From Kineococcus sp. TRM81007 (GTDB lineage: Bacteria > Actinomycetota > Actinomycetes > Actinomycetales > Kineococcaceae), in the NCBI RefSeq assembly GCF_022669155.1, contig NZ_JALBVB010000051.1, positions 129,601 to 193,600 of the forward strand: a stretch of DNA of 64,000 bases. Direction: 5' to 3'. The translations under genes were made by a program, and so were the position numbers. This document shows positions 46,999 through 55,453 of this stretch, piece after piece. A model generated the notes under the pieces. It did no database searches. It was not told the DNA's origin and saw nothing but the letters and a program-made list of their open reading frames with translations. Numbering within the stretch: position 1 is the stretch's first letter; each line of letters begins with the position of its first letter.

Positions 46999-48915
46999 TC
47001 AGGCGGTGGCGAGCAGGCGCACGGAGACGCCGTCGCGGGTGGGGACCAGCTCGGCGCGGCCGCCGCCGGCGACCTCGACCGCCGCGGAGCCGCCCCGCAC
47101 GCGGCGGGCGCGCAGCACCGGGCGCTCCTCGCCGACGGGCCAGCCGCCGGCGGCCGCGGGGTCGACCCGCAGCACGGCGCCGTCGTCCAGGGCGGCGGTG
47201 CCGCGCACCCGCAGCGGTGCGTCGCCGCCCGCGGCGGGGGCCACCTCCAGGGCGGCACCGGCCGCCTGCGAGAAGTCGCCGCGCACCTGAGCGGCGCAGC
47301 CGGCGGCGACCCGCAGCGCGCCCGCGGCGACGGTGACGTCCCCGCGGCCCAGCGCGCTGGGCGAGGCCGCGACGAGGATGCCGCCGGCCACGCGGGTGCC
47401 GCCGGTGAAGGAGTTGTCCCCGCTGAGGGTCAGTTCCCCGGAACCGCGCTTGACGAGATCGCCGCGGCCGGTGACGTCGTTGCGCCACGCGTCGGCCGCG
47501 GAGAAACCGCCCGCGGCGGCGTCCATGTCGACGGCCACGGTGGTGTCGAAGCGGCCGTAGCCGTCGGCGGCGGTGAACAGGTCCAGCCGTCCCCACAGCT
47601 CCGGGCCGTCCAGCACCGGGTACCCGGCGGGCAGGGCGGTGGTGCGCAGGACCTCCCGGCGCTGGGCGGCGCTCAGGTACGGCAGGCGGGTCTCCAGCAG
47701 CACCTCGGCACCGTGCGGCACCACCATCGGGGTGCGCGGGCCGGTGCGCTGGAAGCCGTAGGTGAGGTAGCGCTGCACGAGCTCGCGGTTCGCGTCGCGG
47801 TCGCCCCACGGGTCCTGCTCGCCCCCGGACCGGGCGAACGCGACGAGACCGGTCGCGTCGGTGCCGGTGCGCTCCTGGAACCAGGCCGCCGCCTGGTCGC
47901 GGGCGGCCTGCTTCAGCACGGCGTTGGCGGGGTCGTGCAGCGCCGCCGCGGCCAGCGCGGTGGCCAGGACCCGGCCGCCCACGACGTCCAGCGGGGAGTG
48001 CATCCCGGTGACGATGCGGCTGTCGGACAGCTCGAACGCGCAGGCGATCAGCTCCTGGAACCGCTCGGGCACCGCGTGGGCCAGGGCGAGGGCGGCCAGG
48101 TGGAAGGCGTTGGTGTGGCCGCTGGGGAACCCGCCGTCCTCGGCCGGGTCGTCGCCGCGCTGGCGCAGCAGCTGCGGGGCGACCACGACGTCGGAGGCGT
48201 ACACGGGGAAGCCGAACTCGTCGACCTCCCCGGTCGGGGCGACCTCGCTGTCGGCGTCCAGGCGCCACGGCCGCGGGTACTGGTAGGCGTTCTTGCTGGG
48301 GTTGCTGGAGGCGTGCGGACCGCGCACCGCGTTCACGAGCTGCGCGACGAACCCCAGTTCCGAGGTCTCCGAACCGGCGCCGAGGGCCGAGCCGGCGGGC
48401 GCGTCGGCGGGCAGCTCGTCGCTGACCTTCTCCGGCGGGGTGCCGTCGGGGCCCTCGGTGATGCCGGTGACGGCCTGCGCGCCCTCGCGGTACAGCTCCG
48501 CGAGGGGGCCGAGGCCGGCGGTGGCGGCGTAGCTCTGGTGCTGGCGGTCGCGGACGAACGCGACCTTCGCCTCCTCGTCGGTGCGCGCGTGCGTGACGTC
48601 GACGACGTGCTGCACGTTGGCGCGCAGCACGTCGCGGTCCAGGACGCGGCCGGTGTCCCACGTCGGGCCGGTCTCCCACAGGTCGTCGAAACCGGACAGG
48701 ATCCGCACCGCGGCGTTCGTCCACTGCGTGGTGTTCTCCGCGACGTTCGTCGTGTAGTGCTCGACGAACGGCAGCAGCGCACCGGTGGGTGCGGTCCCCG
48801 CGAACGCCGGCTGCACCCGGCCCAGGGGCAGCACGGTCGCGGCGGAACCGGCCAGGGCCAGGGTCAGCACGTTGCGGCGGCTGAGGGGACGGGGAGCTGC
48901 GGGACCTGCGGGCAC
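46999..48915 (-). CDS. Tat-exported PAP2 phosphatase with autotransporter-type beta-strand repeat
   Basis: The 638-residue protein starts with a Tat signal (SRRNVLTLALAGSAATVLP). The PAP2/acid phosphatase domain (about 225-320) has GFPSGHTNAFH and the SRIVTGMHSPLDVVGGR motif, with both catalytic His and the Arg. Near residues 490-525 there is a passenger-associated repeat, LVKRGSGELTLSGDNSFTGG, then a beta-rich C-terminus with no membrane anchor. It should act outside the membrane on an unknown phosphate ester. Confidence 0.85.
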   Translation of the reverse strand: MPAGPAAPRPLSRRNVLTLALAGSAATVLPLGRVQPAFAGTAPTGALLPFVEHYTTNVAENTTQWTNAAVRILSGFDDLWETGPTWDTGRVLDRDVLRANVQHVVDVTHARTDEEAKVAFVRDRQHQSYAATAGLGPLAELYREGAQAVTGITEGPDGTPPEKVSDELPADAPAGSALGAGSETSELGFVAQLVNAVRGPHASSNPSKNAYQYPRPWRLDADSEVAPTGEVDEFGFPVYASDVVVAPQLLRQRGDDPAEDGGFPSGHTNAFHLAALALAHAVPERFQELIACAFELSDSRIVTGMHSPLDVVGGRVLATALAAAALHDPANAVLKQAARDQAAAWFQERTGTDATGLVAFARSGGEQDPWGDRDANRELVQRYLTYGFQRTGPRTPMVVPHGAEVLLETRLPYLSAAQRREVLRTTALPAGYPVLDGPELWGRLDLFTAADGYGRFDTTVAVDMDAAAGGFSAADAWRNDVTGRGDLVKRGSGELTLSGDNSFTGGTRVAGGILVAASPSALGRGDVTVAAGALRVAAGCAAQVRGDFSQAAGAALEVAPAAGGDAPLRVRGTAALDDGAVLRVDPAAAGGWPVGEERPVLRARRVRGGSAAVEVAGGGRAELVPTRDGVSVRLLATA

Positions 48916-49009
48916 GGGCTGCCTCCGGGGCGCGTGGGAGCGCCGGCGGTCGTCCGCCGGCGGGAGCGCAGCCTGCTGCGACCAGGTTCCCGCAGGGCGA
49001 ACCCCGGGT

Positions 49010-49039
49010 GGCCGGTGGGCGAACGGTTCGCCCCCGGCC
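49010..49039 (-). terminator. Hairpin after the MsnO8-like gene
   Basis: GGGCGAAC (49017-49024) and GTTCGCCC (49026-49033) form an 8-bp stem, extended by 6 bp beyond a single bulged base. It starts 8 bases after the stop of the flavin oxidoreductase gene on the minus strand. Confidence 0.55.
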
Positions 49040-49046
49040 GGCGGGC

Positions 49047-50039
49047 TCAGGCGGCCGGGGTGAGCTCCACGGCCTCGGCGAGCAGTTCCACGGAACGCAG
49101 CCGCTCCTCGGTGTCGCGGGCCTGGTGGGCGACGATGAGCTCGTCGGCGTCGGCACGGCGACGGAACTCCTCGACCTGCTCGCGCACCTGCGCGGGGGTC
49201 CCCACCGCCGAGCAGGACAGCATCTGCTGCACGTGCATCCCGGCGGCGGAGGACATCAGCGCGTCGACCTCCGCCTCGGTGAACGTGCGCCCGCGCCCGA
49301 ACAGCGACTGCGCGAACGTGCGGCGCACGTGCTCGAACGTCTCCTGCGCGCGCTCGGTGGTGTCGGCGGCCACGACGTTCACCCCGGCGATGACGTGCGG
49401 GGCGTCCAGGTCCTCCGAGGGGCGGAACTCGCGCCGGTAGGTGGCCACCGCGGCCTCGAGCGCCTGCGGGGCGAAGTGGGAGGCGAACGCGTACGGCAGG
49501 CCGAGGGCGGCGGCGAGCTTCGCGCCGAACAGCGAGGAACCCAGGATGAACAGCGGGACGCGGGAACCGGCGCCCGGGACGGCCTGCACGCCGGGGACGC
49601 GGGACTCGCCGGCGAGGTACGCGCGCAGCTCTTGCACGTCCTGCGGGAAGCTCTCGGCGGAGGACGGGTCGCGGCGCAGCGCGTACGTGGTGCGCTCGTC
49701 CGAGCCGGGGGCGCGGCCGAGGCCGAGGTCGATGCGGCCGGGGTGCACCGCGTCCAGCGTGCCGAACTGCTCGGCGATGGTCAGCGGGGAGTGGTTCGGG
49801 AGCATGACGCCGCCGGCACCGAGGCGGATGGTGCTGGTGTGCGCGGCGACGTGGGCGATGAGCACCGCCGGCGCGGACGAGGCGATCGTCGGCATGCTGT
49901 GGTGCTCGGCGTACCAGACGCGCCGGTACCCGTACCGCTCAGCCTGCTGGGCCAGGGCGACGCTGCCCGCGATGCTGTCACCGGCCGACCGCCCGGGAGC
50001 GATGTGGGCCAGGTCGAGGACGGACAGCGGCACGGACAT
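49047..50039 (-). CDS. LLM-class flavin oxidoreductase, MsnO8 type
   Basis: The 330-residue luciferase-like protein has the MsnO8-group pattern PLSVLDLAHI, YAEHHSMPTIASSAPAVLI, RLGAGGVMLPNHSPLTIAEQF and PGRIDLGLGRAPGSD. It is predicted to use reduced flavin, but the substrate is unknown. ATG 50039 gives the family N-terminus. It follows the cutinase gene in the same direction with a 128-base gap, so it may be independent of it. Confidence 0.88.
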   Translation of the reverse strand: MSVPLSVLDLAHIAPGRSAGDSIAGSVALAQQAERYGYRRVWYAEHHSMPTIASSAPAVLIAHVAAHTSTIRLGAGGVMLPNHSPLTIAEQFGTLDAVHPGRIDLGLGRAPGSDERTTYALRRDPSSAESFPQDVQELRAYLAGESRVPGVQAVPGAGSRVPLFILGSSLFGAKLAAALGLPYAFASHFAPQALEAAVATYRREFRPSEDLDAPHVIAGVNVVAADTTERAQETFEHVRRTFAQSLFGRGRTFTEAEVDALMSSAAGMHVQQMLSCSAVGTPAQVREQVEEFRRRADADELIVAHQARDTEERLRSVELLAEAVELTPAA

Positions 50040-50167
50040 GGGGGACGACCTCTCACGCGACAGCACGACGTGCGGCCCGCCCCGGTGCGGGGCGGGCGCT
50101 CGCCGTGGTGAACCCCCGGCGCGGGCGGGGCATTCCCTCACCCGCGCCGGGGTGGTCGCGGGGTGCG

Positions 50168-51067
50168 TCAGTCGCAGTTGGTGCTGCGGTACTCGCTGAT
50201 CGCCAGGCTGACGGTGGGCGCCGGGCACAGGAACTGCGTGTAGCGGGTGTCGTCGTCCACGTAGCGCTTGAGCCAGCTGATGCTGTACTTCGCGATCGTG
50301 GTGTCGGAGGTGTTCGGTGCGAAGTGGCTGGCGCCGCGCAGCTCCAGGTACGCCTTGTCGGTGCTGGACGGGATGCTGTCGTAGAACGGCTCGGAGTGGG
50401 AGCGGACGGGGGCGACGGTGTCGTCCTCGGCACCGATGATCAGGGTGGGGGTGCTCACCTCGTACCACGTCTTGTCGGTGTTCCACGGCGTCAGCGGGAT
50501 CGCCGCCTTGATGGCGGGGTCGTCCGCGATCGCCTCCAGACTGCCGCCGCCGCCCATGGAGTGCCCCATGACGGCCAGGCGGTCGGCGTCGACGCGGGAG
50601 CGCACGCTGCTGCTGTCCGTCAGGTAGTCCAGCGCGGCCTGGATCTGGTCGCCGCGCGAGGAGGGCTGGTCGTAGCGGGAGTTCGTGTCGATGGTGAACA
50701 CCACGAAACCCTGCGAGGCCAGGCGGGGGCCGTACCAGGCCATGCTGGACCGGGTCGCCGTGTACCCGGGCGCGACGACCACGCCGCCGAACGTGCCGGC
50801 GCTCGTGGTGGTCGGGTAGTAGATCGTGCCGCCGCCGAAACCGCGCACGCTGTAGCTGGAGACGCGGGTCTGCGAGACGGCGAAGGAGCCGCGCGAGGCC
50901 TCGACGCTGGAGGTCGTGGGCGCGGGGCCGCGCTCGTAGGGGTTGTCGGCGGCCTGCGCGGGCGCCACGCCCGCCAGGAACGGCAGGGCGACGGCGGTGG
51001 CGGCCAGGGAGGCGCGGAACCCGCGCACGGACCGGCGCCGGGACGGGGACGTGAGGGTGCTCGGCAT
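50168..51067 (-). CDS. Secreted cutinase of the polyester (PET) hydrolase family
   Basis: The 299-residue protein resembles Thermobifida cutinases and Ideonella PETase along its whole length. A signal peptide ends at AQA (39) and the mature protein starts DNPYERGP. Catalytic residues are Ser170 in [10 protein letters not shown], Asp216 in GAEDDTVAP and His248 in GASHFAP; the oxyanion contacts are Tyr102 and Met171, with Trp195 in PLTPW. His169 and Phe249 match the cutinase type rather than the Ideonella Trp/Ser pair. Cys281 and Cys298 should form the C-terminal disulfide. ATG 51067 has AGGAGA upstream. Natural substrates are probably cutin or other polyesters. Confidence 0.93.
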   Translation of the reverse strand: MPSTLTSPSRRRSVRGFRASLAATAVALPFLAGVAPAQAADNPYERGPAPTTSSVEASRGSFAVSQTRVSSYSVRGFGGGTIYYPTTTSAGTFGGVVVAPGYTATRSSMAWYGPRLASQGFVVFTIDTNSRYDQPSSRGDQIQAALDYLTDSSSVRSRVDADRLAVMGHSMGGGGSLEAIADDPAIKAAIPLTPWNTDKTWYEVSTPTLIIGAEDDTVAPVRSHSEPFYDSIPSSTDKAYLELRGASHFAPNTSDTTIAKYSISWLKRYVDDDTRYTQFLCPAPTVSLAISEYRSTNCD

Positions 51068-51189
51068 CGCAGTGCTCTCCTGAGGGCGTGCGTCGGGGCG
51101 GGACGCCGGCGGGTCGGGACGGCCGCGCGGTGACCCGCGCGTCCTCGCGCCGTGCACCGCACCGGGCTCCTGACCCCCTGGCGAGGCAC

Positions 51190-51219
51190 AAGCTAGCCAT
51201 AGCCTGACCACTCGGTCAA
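51190..51219 (-). promoter_or_regulatory. Cutinase promoter with overlapping TetR-type operator
   Basis: On the minus strand a -35 box TTGACC (51219-51214) and a -10 box TAGCTT (51195-51190) are 18 bases apart. The inverted repeat TGACC-ACTC-GGTCA (51205-51218) covers the -35 box. The divergent gene encodes a TetR regulator, so repression of the cutinase is the simple reading. The leader would be about 115 bases. Confidence 0.65.
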
Positions 51220-51271
51220 GCAATCCGGGGAGAGGCGTCCCGGGCCCCTCGCTCACGGCTACCCTCGCGGC

Positions 51272-51898
51272 GTGGCGGGAACGCAGGACGAAGGACCGGA
51301 ACGCGTCGACGGGCGGCGCCTGCGCTACCAGCACCGTCGCGAGGAGCTCCTGCAGGCCGCCACCGAGCACGTCCTGCAGCACGGCCTGGACCGGTTGTCG
51401 CTGCGCCGCGTCGCCGAGAGCGCCGGCGTCGGCCACGCCGCGCTCCTGCACCACTTCGGCACCCGCGAGCGCCTCGTCGCCGAGATCGTCGAACGGGTCC
51501 TGGACCGCGCCTTCACCGCCCCGGAGCTGCTGGACGGCGCACCGGCGGGCGAGCCCGAGGGCGGTCCCCTGCGGGCGCTGTGGCGGCACGCGACCACCGG
51601 GCGCGGCGAGCAGTACGTGCGGCTGTTCCTGGCGATCACCGGGGACGCGCTGCACGACGAGGCGCTCGCCGGCGCGGTGCGCCGCTCGGTGCGGGAGCGC
51701 ACCGGGATGCTCGAGGCCGGGCTGGTGCGCGAGGGCTGCCCGCCGCAGGAGGCCGGCGCGCTGGCCACGCTGGTCCTGGGGGCCATGCGCGGGCTCGTCC
51801 TGGACCGGTTCGTCACCGGTGACGCCGCACGGGTGGACGCGGCCTTCGAGGAGTTCGTGCGCGGCGTGGAGCTGCGGCTGGCGCGCAGCTCCCCCTGA
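51272..51898 (+). CDS. TetR-family transcriptional regulator
   Basis: The 208-residue protein has a TetR helix-turn-helix (about 20-66): [47 protein letters not shown] (quoted in part), then an alpha-helical ligand domain. GTG 51272 follows TACCCT (51260-51265) by 6 bases with no ribosome site: leaderless. It is divergent from the cutinase gene and probably binds the TGACC-N4-GGTCA site. The ligand is unknown. Confidence 0.9.
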   Translation: MAGTQDEGPERVDGRRLRYQHRREELLQAATEHVLQHGLDRLSLRRVAESAGVGHAALLHHFGTRERLVAEIVERVLDRAFTAPELLDGAPAGEPEGGPLRALWRHATTGRGEQYVRLFLAITGDALHDEALAGAVRRSVRERTGMLEAGLVREGCPPQEAGALATLVLGAMRGLVLDRFVTGDAARVDAAFEEFVRGVELRLARSSP

Positions 51899-52008
51899 GC
51901 CTCGTCCCCGAGCGCGCAGGGACGGCCCGCCGTGCGACCGCTCTGTCGCCGGGGAGCCGTCGAGGGCCTCCGCGGCGGCCGGAGGGCGGCCGCCGCGGAG
52001 GGGCGGGG

Positions 52009-53187
52009 TCAGCGCGAGAGCGCGAACACCGTCGTGCTGCGGTACTCCTCACCGGGGCGCAGCACCGTGGAGGGGAACGTCGGCTGGTTCGGCGAGTCGG
52101 GGAAGTGCTGCGTCTCCAGCGCCAGCCCGTCGCCCTGCCGGTACACCGAACCCGACGTGCCCACCAGGGTGCCGTCGAGGAAGTTGCCGGAGTAGAACTG
52201 CAGGCCCGGCTCGGTCGTGGAGATCGTCAGGGTGCGGCCGCTCGCCGGGTCGTGCAGGGTCGCCGCCTCCTCCAGCTCGTCGGCGGTGGCGCGGTCCAGC
52301 ACCCAGTTGTGGTCGTAGCCCTGCCCGAACAGGATCTGCTGGAACGGCTGGCGGATGCGCGCACCCACGGCGGTGGGGTCGCGGAAGTCCATCGGGGTCC
52401 CCGCCACGGGGGCGATCTCACCGGTGGGGATCAGGGTGGCGTCCACGGGCGTGTAGGCGTCGGCGTGGATCGTCAGCTCGTGGTCGTAGATCGTCCCGGT
52501 GCCCTCGCCCCGGAGGTTCCAGTACGTGTGGTTCGTCAGGTTCACGACGGTGGCGGCGTCGGTGGTGGCGGAGTAGTCCACCGTGAGCTGCGCGAAGCGG
52601 TCCAGGGTGTAGGTGACCTCGGCGGTGAGCGTGCCGGGGTAGCCCTGGTCGCCGTCGGGGCTGACGAGGGTCAGCCGCAGGCCCACGACCTGGTCGCCGG
52701 GCAGCGCCTCCGCGTCCCACACCCGCTTGTCGAACGAGTCGTCGCCGCCGTGCAGGGAGTTCGGGCCGTTGTTCAGCGGGAGCTGGTGCTCGACGCCGTC
52801 GAGGGTGAACCTCCCGCCGGCGATGCGGTTGCCGTAGCGGCCGATGAGCGCACCGAAGTACGGGCCGGGGTTGTTCCCCGCCAGGTAGCCCTCGAGGTCG
52901 TCGAACCCGAGGACGACGTTCTCGACGTTCCCCCGCTCGTCGGGGAACTCCAGGCTCTGGACGATCCCGCCGTAGGTGAGGACCCGCACGGTCACCTCGC
53001 CGTTGACGAGGGTGTACCGCTCGACGGCGGTGCCGTCGGGCAGGTTCCCCCACGCCTCGGTGGAGATGCCGGGGCGCCGGAGGGGGGCAGCAGCCGCGCC
53101 GGTGGCACCGGCCGCGGTGCTCGCCAGCGCCCCGGCCGCGGTGGCGGCCAGCACGACGCTGCGTCGGGTGAAGGTGGGAGAAGGCAT
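52009..53187 (-). CDS. Secreted aldose 1-epimerase (galactose mutarotase)
   Basis: The 392-residue protein has a Tat-like signal peptide ([17 protein letters not shown]) and a full mutarotase fold with [58 protein letters not shown] with the catalytic His, and a late Glu in [18 protein letters not shown]. Export is unusual, since GalM is normally cytoplasmic; secreted forms act on sugars released outside. ATG 53187 has AGGGGA upstream. Its promoter is at 53250-53279. Confidence 0.9.
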   Translation of the reverse strand: MPSPTFTRRSVVLAATAAGALASTAAGATGAAAAPLRRPGISTEAWGNLPDGTAVERYTLVNGEVTVRVLTYGGIVQSLEFPDERGNVENVVLGFDDLEGYLAGNNPGPYFGALIGRYGNRIAGGRFTLDGVEHQLPLNNGPNSLHGGDDSFDKRVWDAEALPGDQVVGLRLTLVSPDGDQGYPGTLTAEVTYTLDRFAQLTVDYSATTDAATVVNLTNHTYWNLRGEGTGTIYDHELTIHADAYTPVDATLIPTGEIAPVAGTPMDFRDPTAVGARIRQPFQQILFGQGYDHNWVLDRATADELEEAATLHDPASGRTLTISTTEPGLQFYSGNFLDGTLVGTSGSVYRQGDGLALETQHFPDSPNQPTFPSTVLRPGEEYRSTTVFALSR

Positions 53188-53249
53188 CTGGTCCCCTGTC
53201 TGAGCTTCCTCGCTCGGGCAGCGGCGGAGCCGCTGCGGTGGCGCTCGGG

Positions 53250-53279
53250 AAACTAGGGGGCCCTCTGCAACGTTGTCAA
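53250..53279 (-). promoter_or_regulatory. Mutarotase promoter with LacI-like CAACGTTG core
   Basis: The minus strand has TTGACA (53279-53274) and TAGTTT (53255-53250), 18 bases apart, a near-consensus housekeeping promoter. The palindrome CAACGTTG, the central pattern of LacI-family operators, overlaps the -35 box and start of the spacer. Promoter is well supported; the regulator is inferred. Confidence 0.6.
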
Positions 53280-53318
53280 CGCACACCGTGACCGGGCCGT
53301 GGCGAGGCGCCGGCCGGC

Positions 53319-53353
53319 GCGCCGGTGCGGTCCGGGCCGGACCGCACCGGCGC
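53319..53353 (-). terminator. Terminator after the debranching-enzyme gene
   Basis: A perfect 15-bp stem (53319-53333 with 53339-53353, loop GGGCC) begins 6 bases after the stop of the glycogen-debranching-type gene. Confidence 0.7.
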
Positions 53354-53359
53354 ACGGGT

Positions 53360-55453
53360 TCACCCGGCGCTGGCCGCCGGTTCCCGCGCGGGCCGCAGCC
53401 CGTCGCCGTCCACGTCCACGCGTTCCTCGCCCGCCGTCAGGCCCGACACCCGCACCCGGCCCCACGACGCCGGCAGCACCGGGTCGCTCTCGACCCGGCC
53501 GTGCGGGGCGCACACCCGCAACCGCAGCAGCGCCGTCAGCAGGCCGATCGGGGTCGCCGCCGCCCACGCCTGCGGCGAGCAGGACGTCGGGTACGGCACC
53601 GGGACCGGCGACTCGGCGCGGTCGAAACCGCAGAACAGCTCCGGCAGGCGACCGCCCGTGGAGGCGCTCGCCGCGAGCAGCCCGGTCGCGACCCGCTGCG
53701 CCGCCTCCACGTGCCCGTAGCGGACCAGGCCCGCCACGGCCAGGGCGTTGTCGTGCGGCCACACCGAGCCGTTGTGGTAGCTGACCGGGTTGTAGCGCGC
53801 CTCCGTCGACGCGAGGGTCCGGATCCCCCAGCCGCTGAACATCGCCGGGGACAGCAGGTGCTGCGCGACCTGCGCGGCCCTGTCGGGGTCCGGCAGGCCC
53901 GCCCACAGGCAGTGGCCCTGGTTCGAGGCCAGCGCGTCCACCTGCTCCTTGCGGCCGTCCAGCGCCAGGGCGTAGCACCCCCGCCCGGGCATCCAGAACG
54001 CCTCGTCGACGGCGCGGCGGAACCGTTCCGCCTTCTCCTCCCAGCCGCGCGCGCCGGCCTCGTCGCCCACCAGGGACGCCAGGTGCGCGCGGGCGGTGAG
54101 GGCCGCGTACACGTACGCCTGGACCTCCACGAGGGCGATCGGCCCCTCGGCGAGCCGGCCGTCGGAGAAGGAGATCGAGTCGGAGGAGTCCTTCCAGCCC
54201 TGGTTCAGCAGACCCCGGTCCGTCTTGCGCCGGTACTCCACGAAACCGTCGCCGTCCAGGTCGCCGTACCGCTCGACCCACTCCAGCGCCCGGTCCGCCG
54301 CCGGCAGCAACGCCCGCACCTCCTCCAGCGGCGCCCCCCAGCGAGCCGCCTCGTCGAGGACCACGACGAACAGCGGGGTGGCGTCGACGCTGCCGTAGTA
54401 CACGCTGCTGCCGCCCAGCGCCCGATCGGCGTCCACCCCGAGCCGCACCTCGTGCAGGATCCGCCCGGGTTCCTCCTCGCTCATCGGGTCGACGCGCCGG
54501 CCCTGGTGGTCGGCGAGGGTCTGCAGGGTCCCCAGCGCCAGGCCGGGGTCGAACGGCAGCGCCAGCCAGCTCGTCAGCAGCGAGTCGCGACCGAACAGCG
54601 CCATGAACCACGGCGCCCCAGCCGCCACCACGTCGGCGCCCGGCCGGCGCGGGTCGGCGATCCGCAGCGCCCCCAGGTCCAGCACGCTGCGCCGCAGCGC
54701 CTGCGCCAGCACCGGGTCCTCGCACTCCACGTCCGGGCTGGCGCGGCGCCGGTCCCGCATGCGCCGCGCGGGGGCGGCGGCCTCCACCGGCCGGTCCAGC
54801 GGGAACGACGTGCCGACCTCCCCCTCCTCGGTGGAGGGCAGCACCTCCACCGTGGTGGACCACTCCCCGTGCGCGGGGACGACCACGCGCCACACGAGGG
54901 CGCCGGGCAGCGCGGTGGCGCCCTGCCCGTGCACGCGCACGCCGCGCCGGCGGCTGCCGCGCGCCACCCCCAGCACCAGGTCCTCGCCCTGACCGCTGCG
55001 CTGCACGGGCGCGCGGCGGGCCACCCGGCCCTCCTTGACGTCGAAGAGGTCCGCGAAGTCGGCCTCCACCGACAGGTGCAGGGTGATGCCGGCCGGTTCG
55101 GTGCCGTGGTTGCGCACCACGACGTCCTCGCGCAGCCCGTCGGCGGCCATGCGGCGCCGCTGCACGACGAGCGTGGCGTCGGCCTGGCCCGGCCGCGGCG
55201 CGGCGCGCGTGGTGAACACCGCGGAGAACGGCTCGGGCACGGCCACGCTCAGCGGCTGCAGCGGTTCGTCGTCCAGCAGCAGCTGCCAGCCGGACACGAC
55301 GCGGGTGTCCTGGAAGAACACCCCGTGCGGGCGGTCCGGGCGCATGTCGCCGGTGCTGTCGCTCACGCAGAACGAAGCGCCCTCGACGAGGGTCACGTCA
55401 CCGCCGGGCGAGGCCGGGGGGAGGTCCTGCGGGGTTCCCGTCGAACCGTTCAC
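53360..55453 (-). CDS. Amylo-alpha-1,6-glucosidase-type (GDE) family protein
   Basis: The 697-residue protein has an N-terminal beta domain of the GDE_N type (about 20-215; ASFCVSDSTGDMRPDRPHGVFFQDTRVVSGW, quoted in part) and a C-terminal (alpha/alpha)6 barrel with APWFMALFGRDSLLTSW, GLLNQGWKDSSDS, YNPVSYHNGSVWPHDNALA and SCSPQAWAAATP. The acidic residues sit where this clan places its catalytic acids. True substrate is uncertain. Its start overlaps the glycosyltransferase stop (GTGA), so it is the second gene of the CIRCE operon. Confidence 0.87.
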   Translation of the reverse strand: MNGSTGTPQDLPPASPGGDVTLVEGASFCVSDSTGDMRPDRPHGVFFQDTRVVSGWQLLLDDEPLQPLSVAVPEPFSAVFTTRAAPRPGQADATLVVQRRRMAADGLREDVVVRNHGTEPAGITLHLSVEADFADLFDVKEGRVARRAPVQRSGQGEDLVLGVARGSRRRGVRVHGQGATALPGALVWRVVVPAHGEWSTTVEVLPSTEEGEVGTSFPLDRPVEAAAPARRMRDRRRASPDVECEDPVLAQALRRSVLDLGALRIADPRRPGADVVAAGAPWFMALFGRDSLLTSWLALPFDPGLALGTLQTLADHQGRRVDPMSEEEPGRILHEVRLGVDADRALGGSSVYYGSVDATPLFVVVLDEAARWGAPLEEVRALLPAADRALEWVERYGDLDGDGFVEYRRKTDRGLLNQGWKDSSDSISFSDGRLAEGPIALVEVQAYVYAALTARAHLASLVGDEAGARGWEEKAERFRRAVDEAFWMPGRGCYALALDGRKEQVDALASNQGHCLWAGLPDPDRAAQVAQHLLSPAMFSGWGIRTLASTEARYNPVSYHNGSVWPHDNALAVAGLVRYGHVEAAQRVATGLLAASASTGGRLPELFCGFDRAESPVPVPYPTSCSPQAWAAATPIGLLTALLRLRVCAPHGRVESDPVLPASWGRVRVSGLTAGEERVDVDGDGLRPAREPAASAG

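Noticed and set aside
14623-50039. The two LLM flavin enzymes (14623 and 49047) as parts of one pathway.
   Set aside because: They belong to different subfamilies, lie 33 kb apart, and only the first has a SAM riboswitch.
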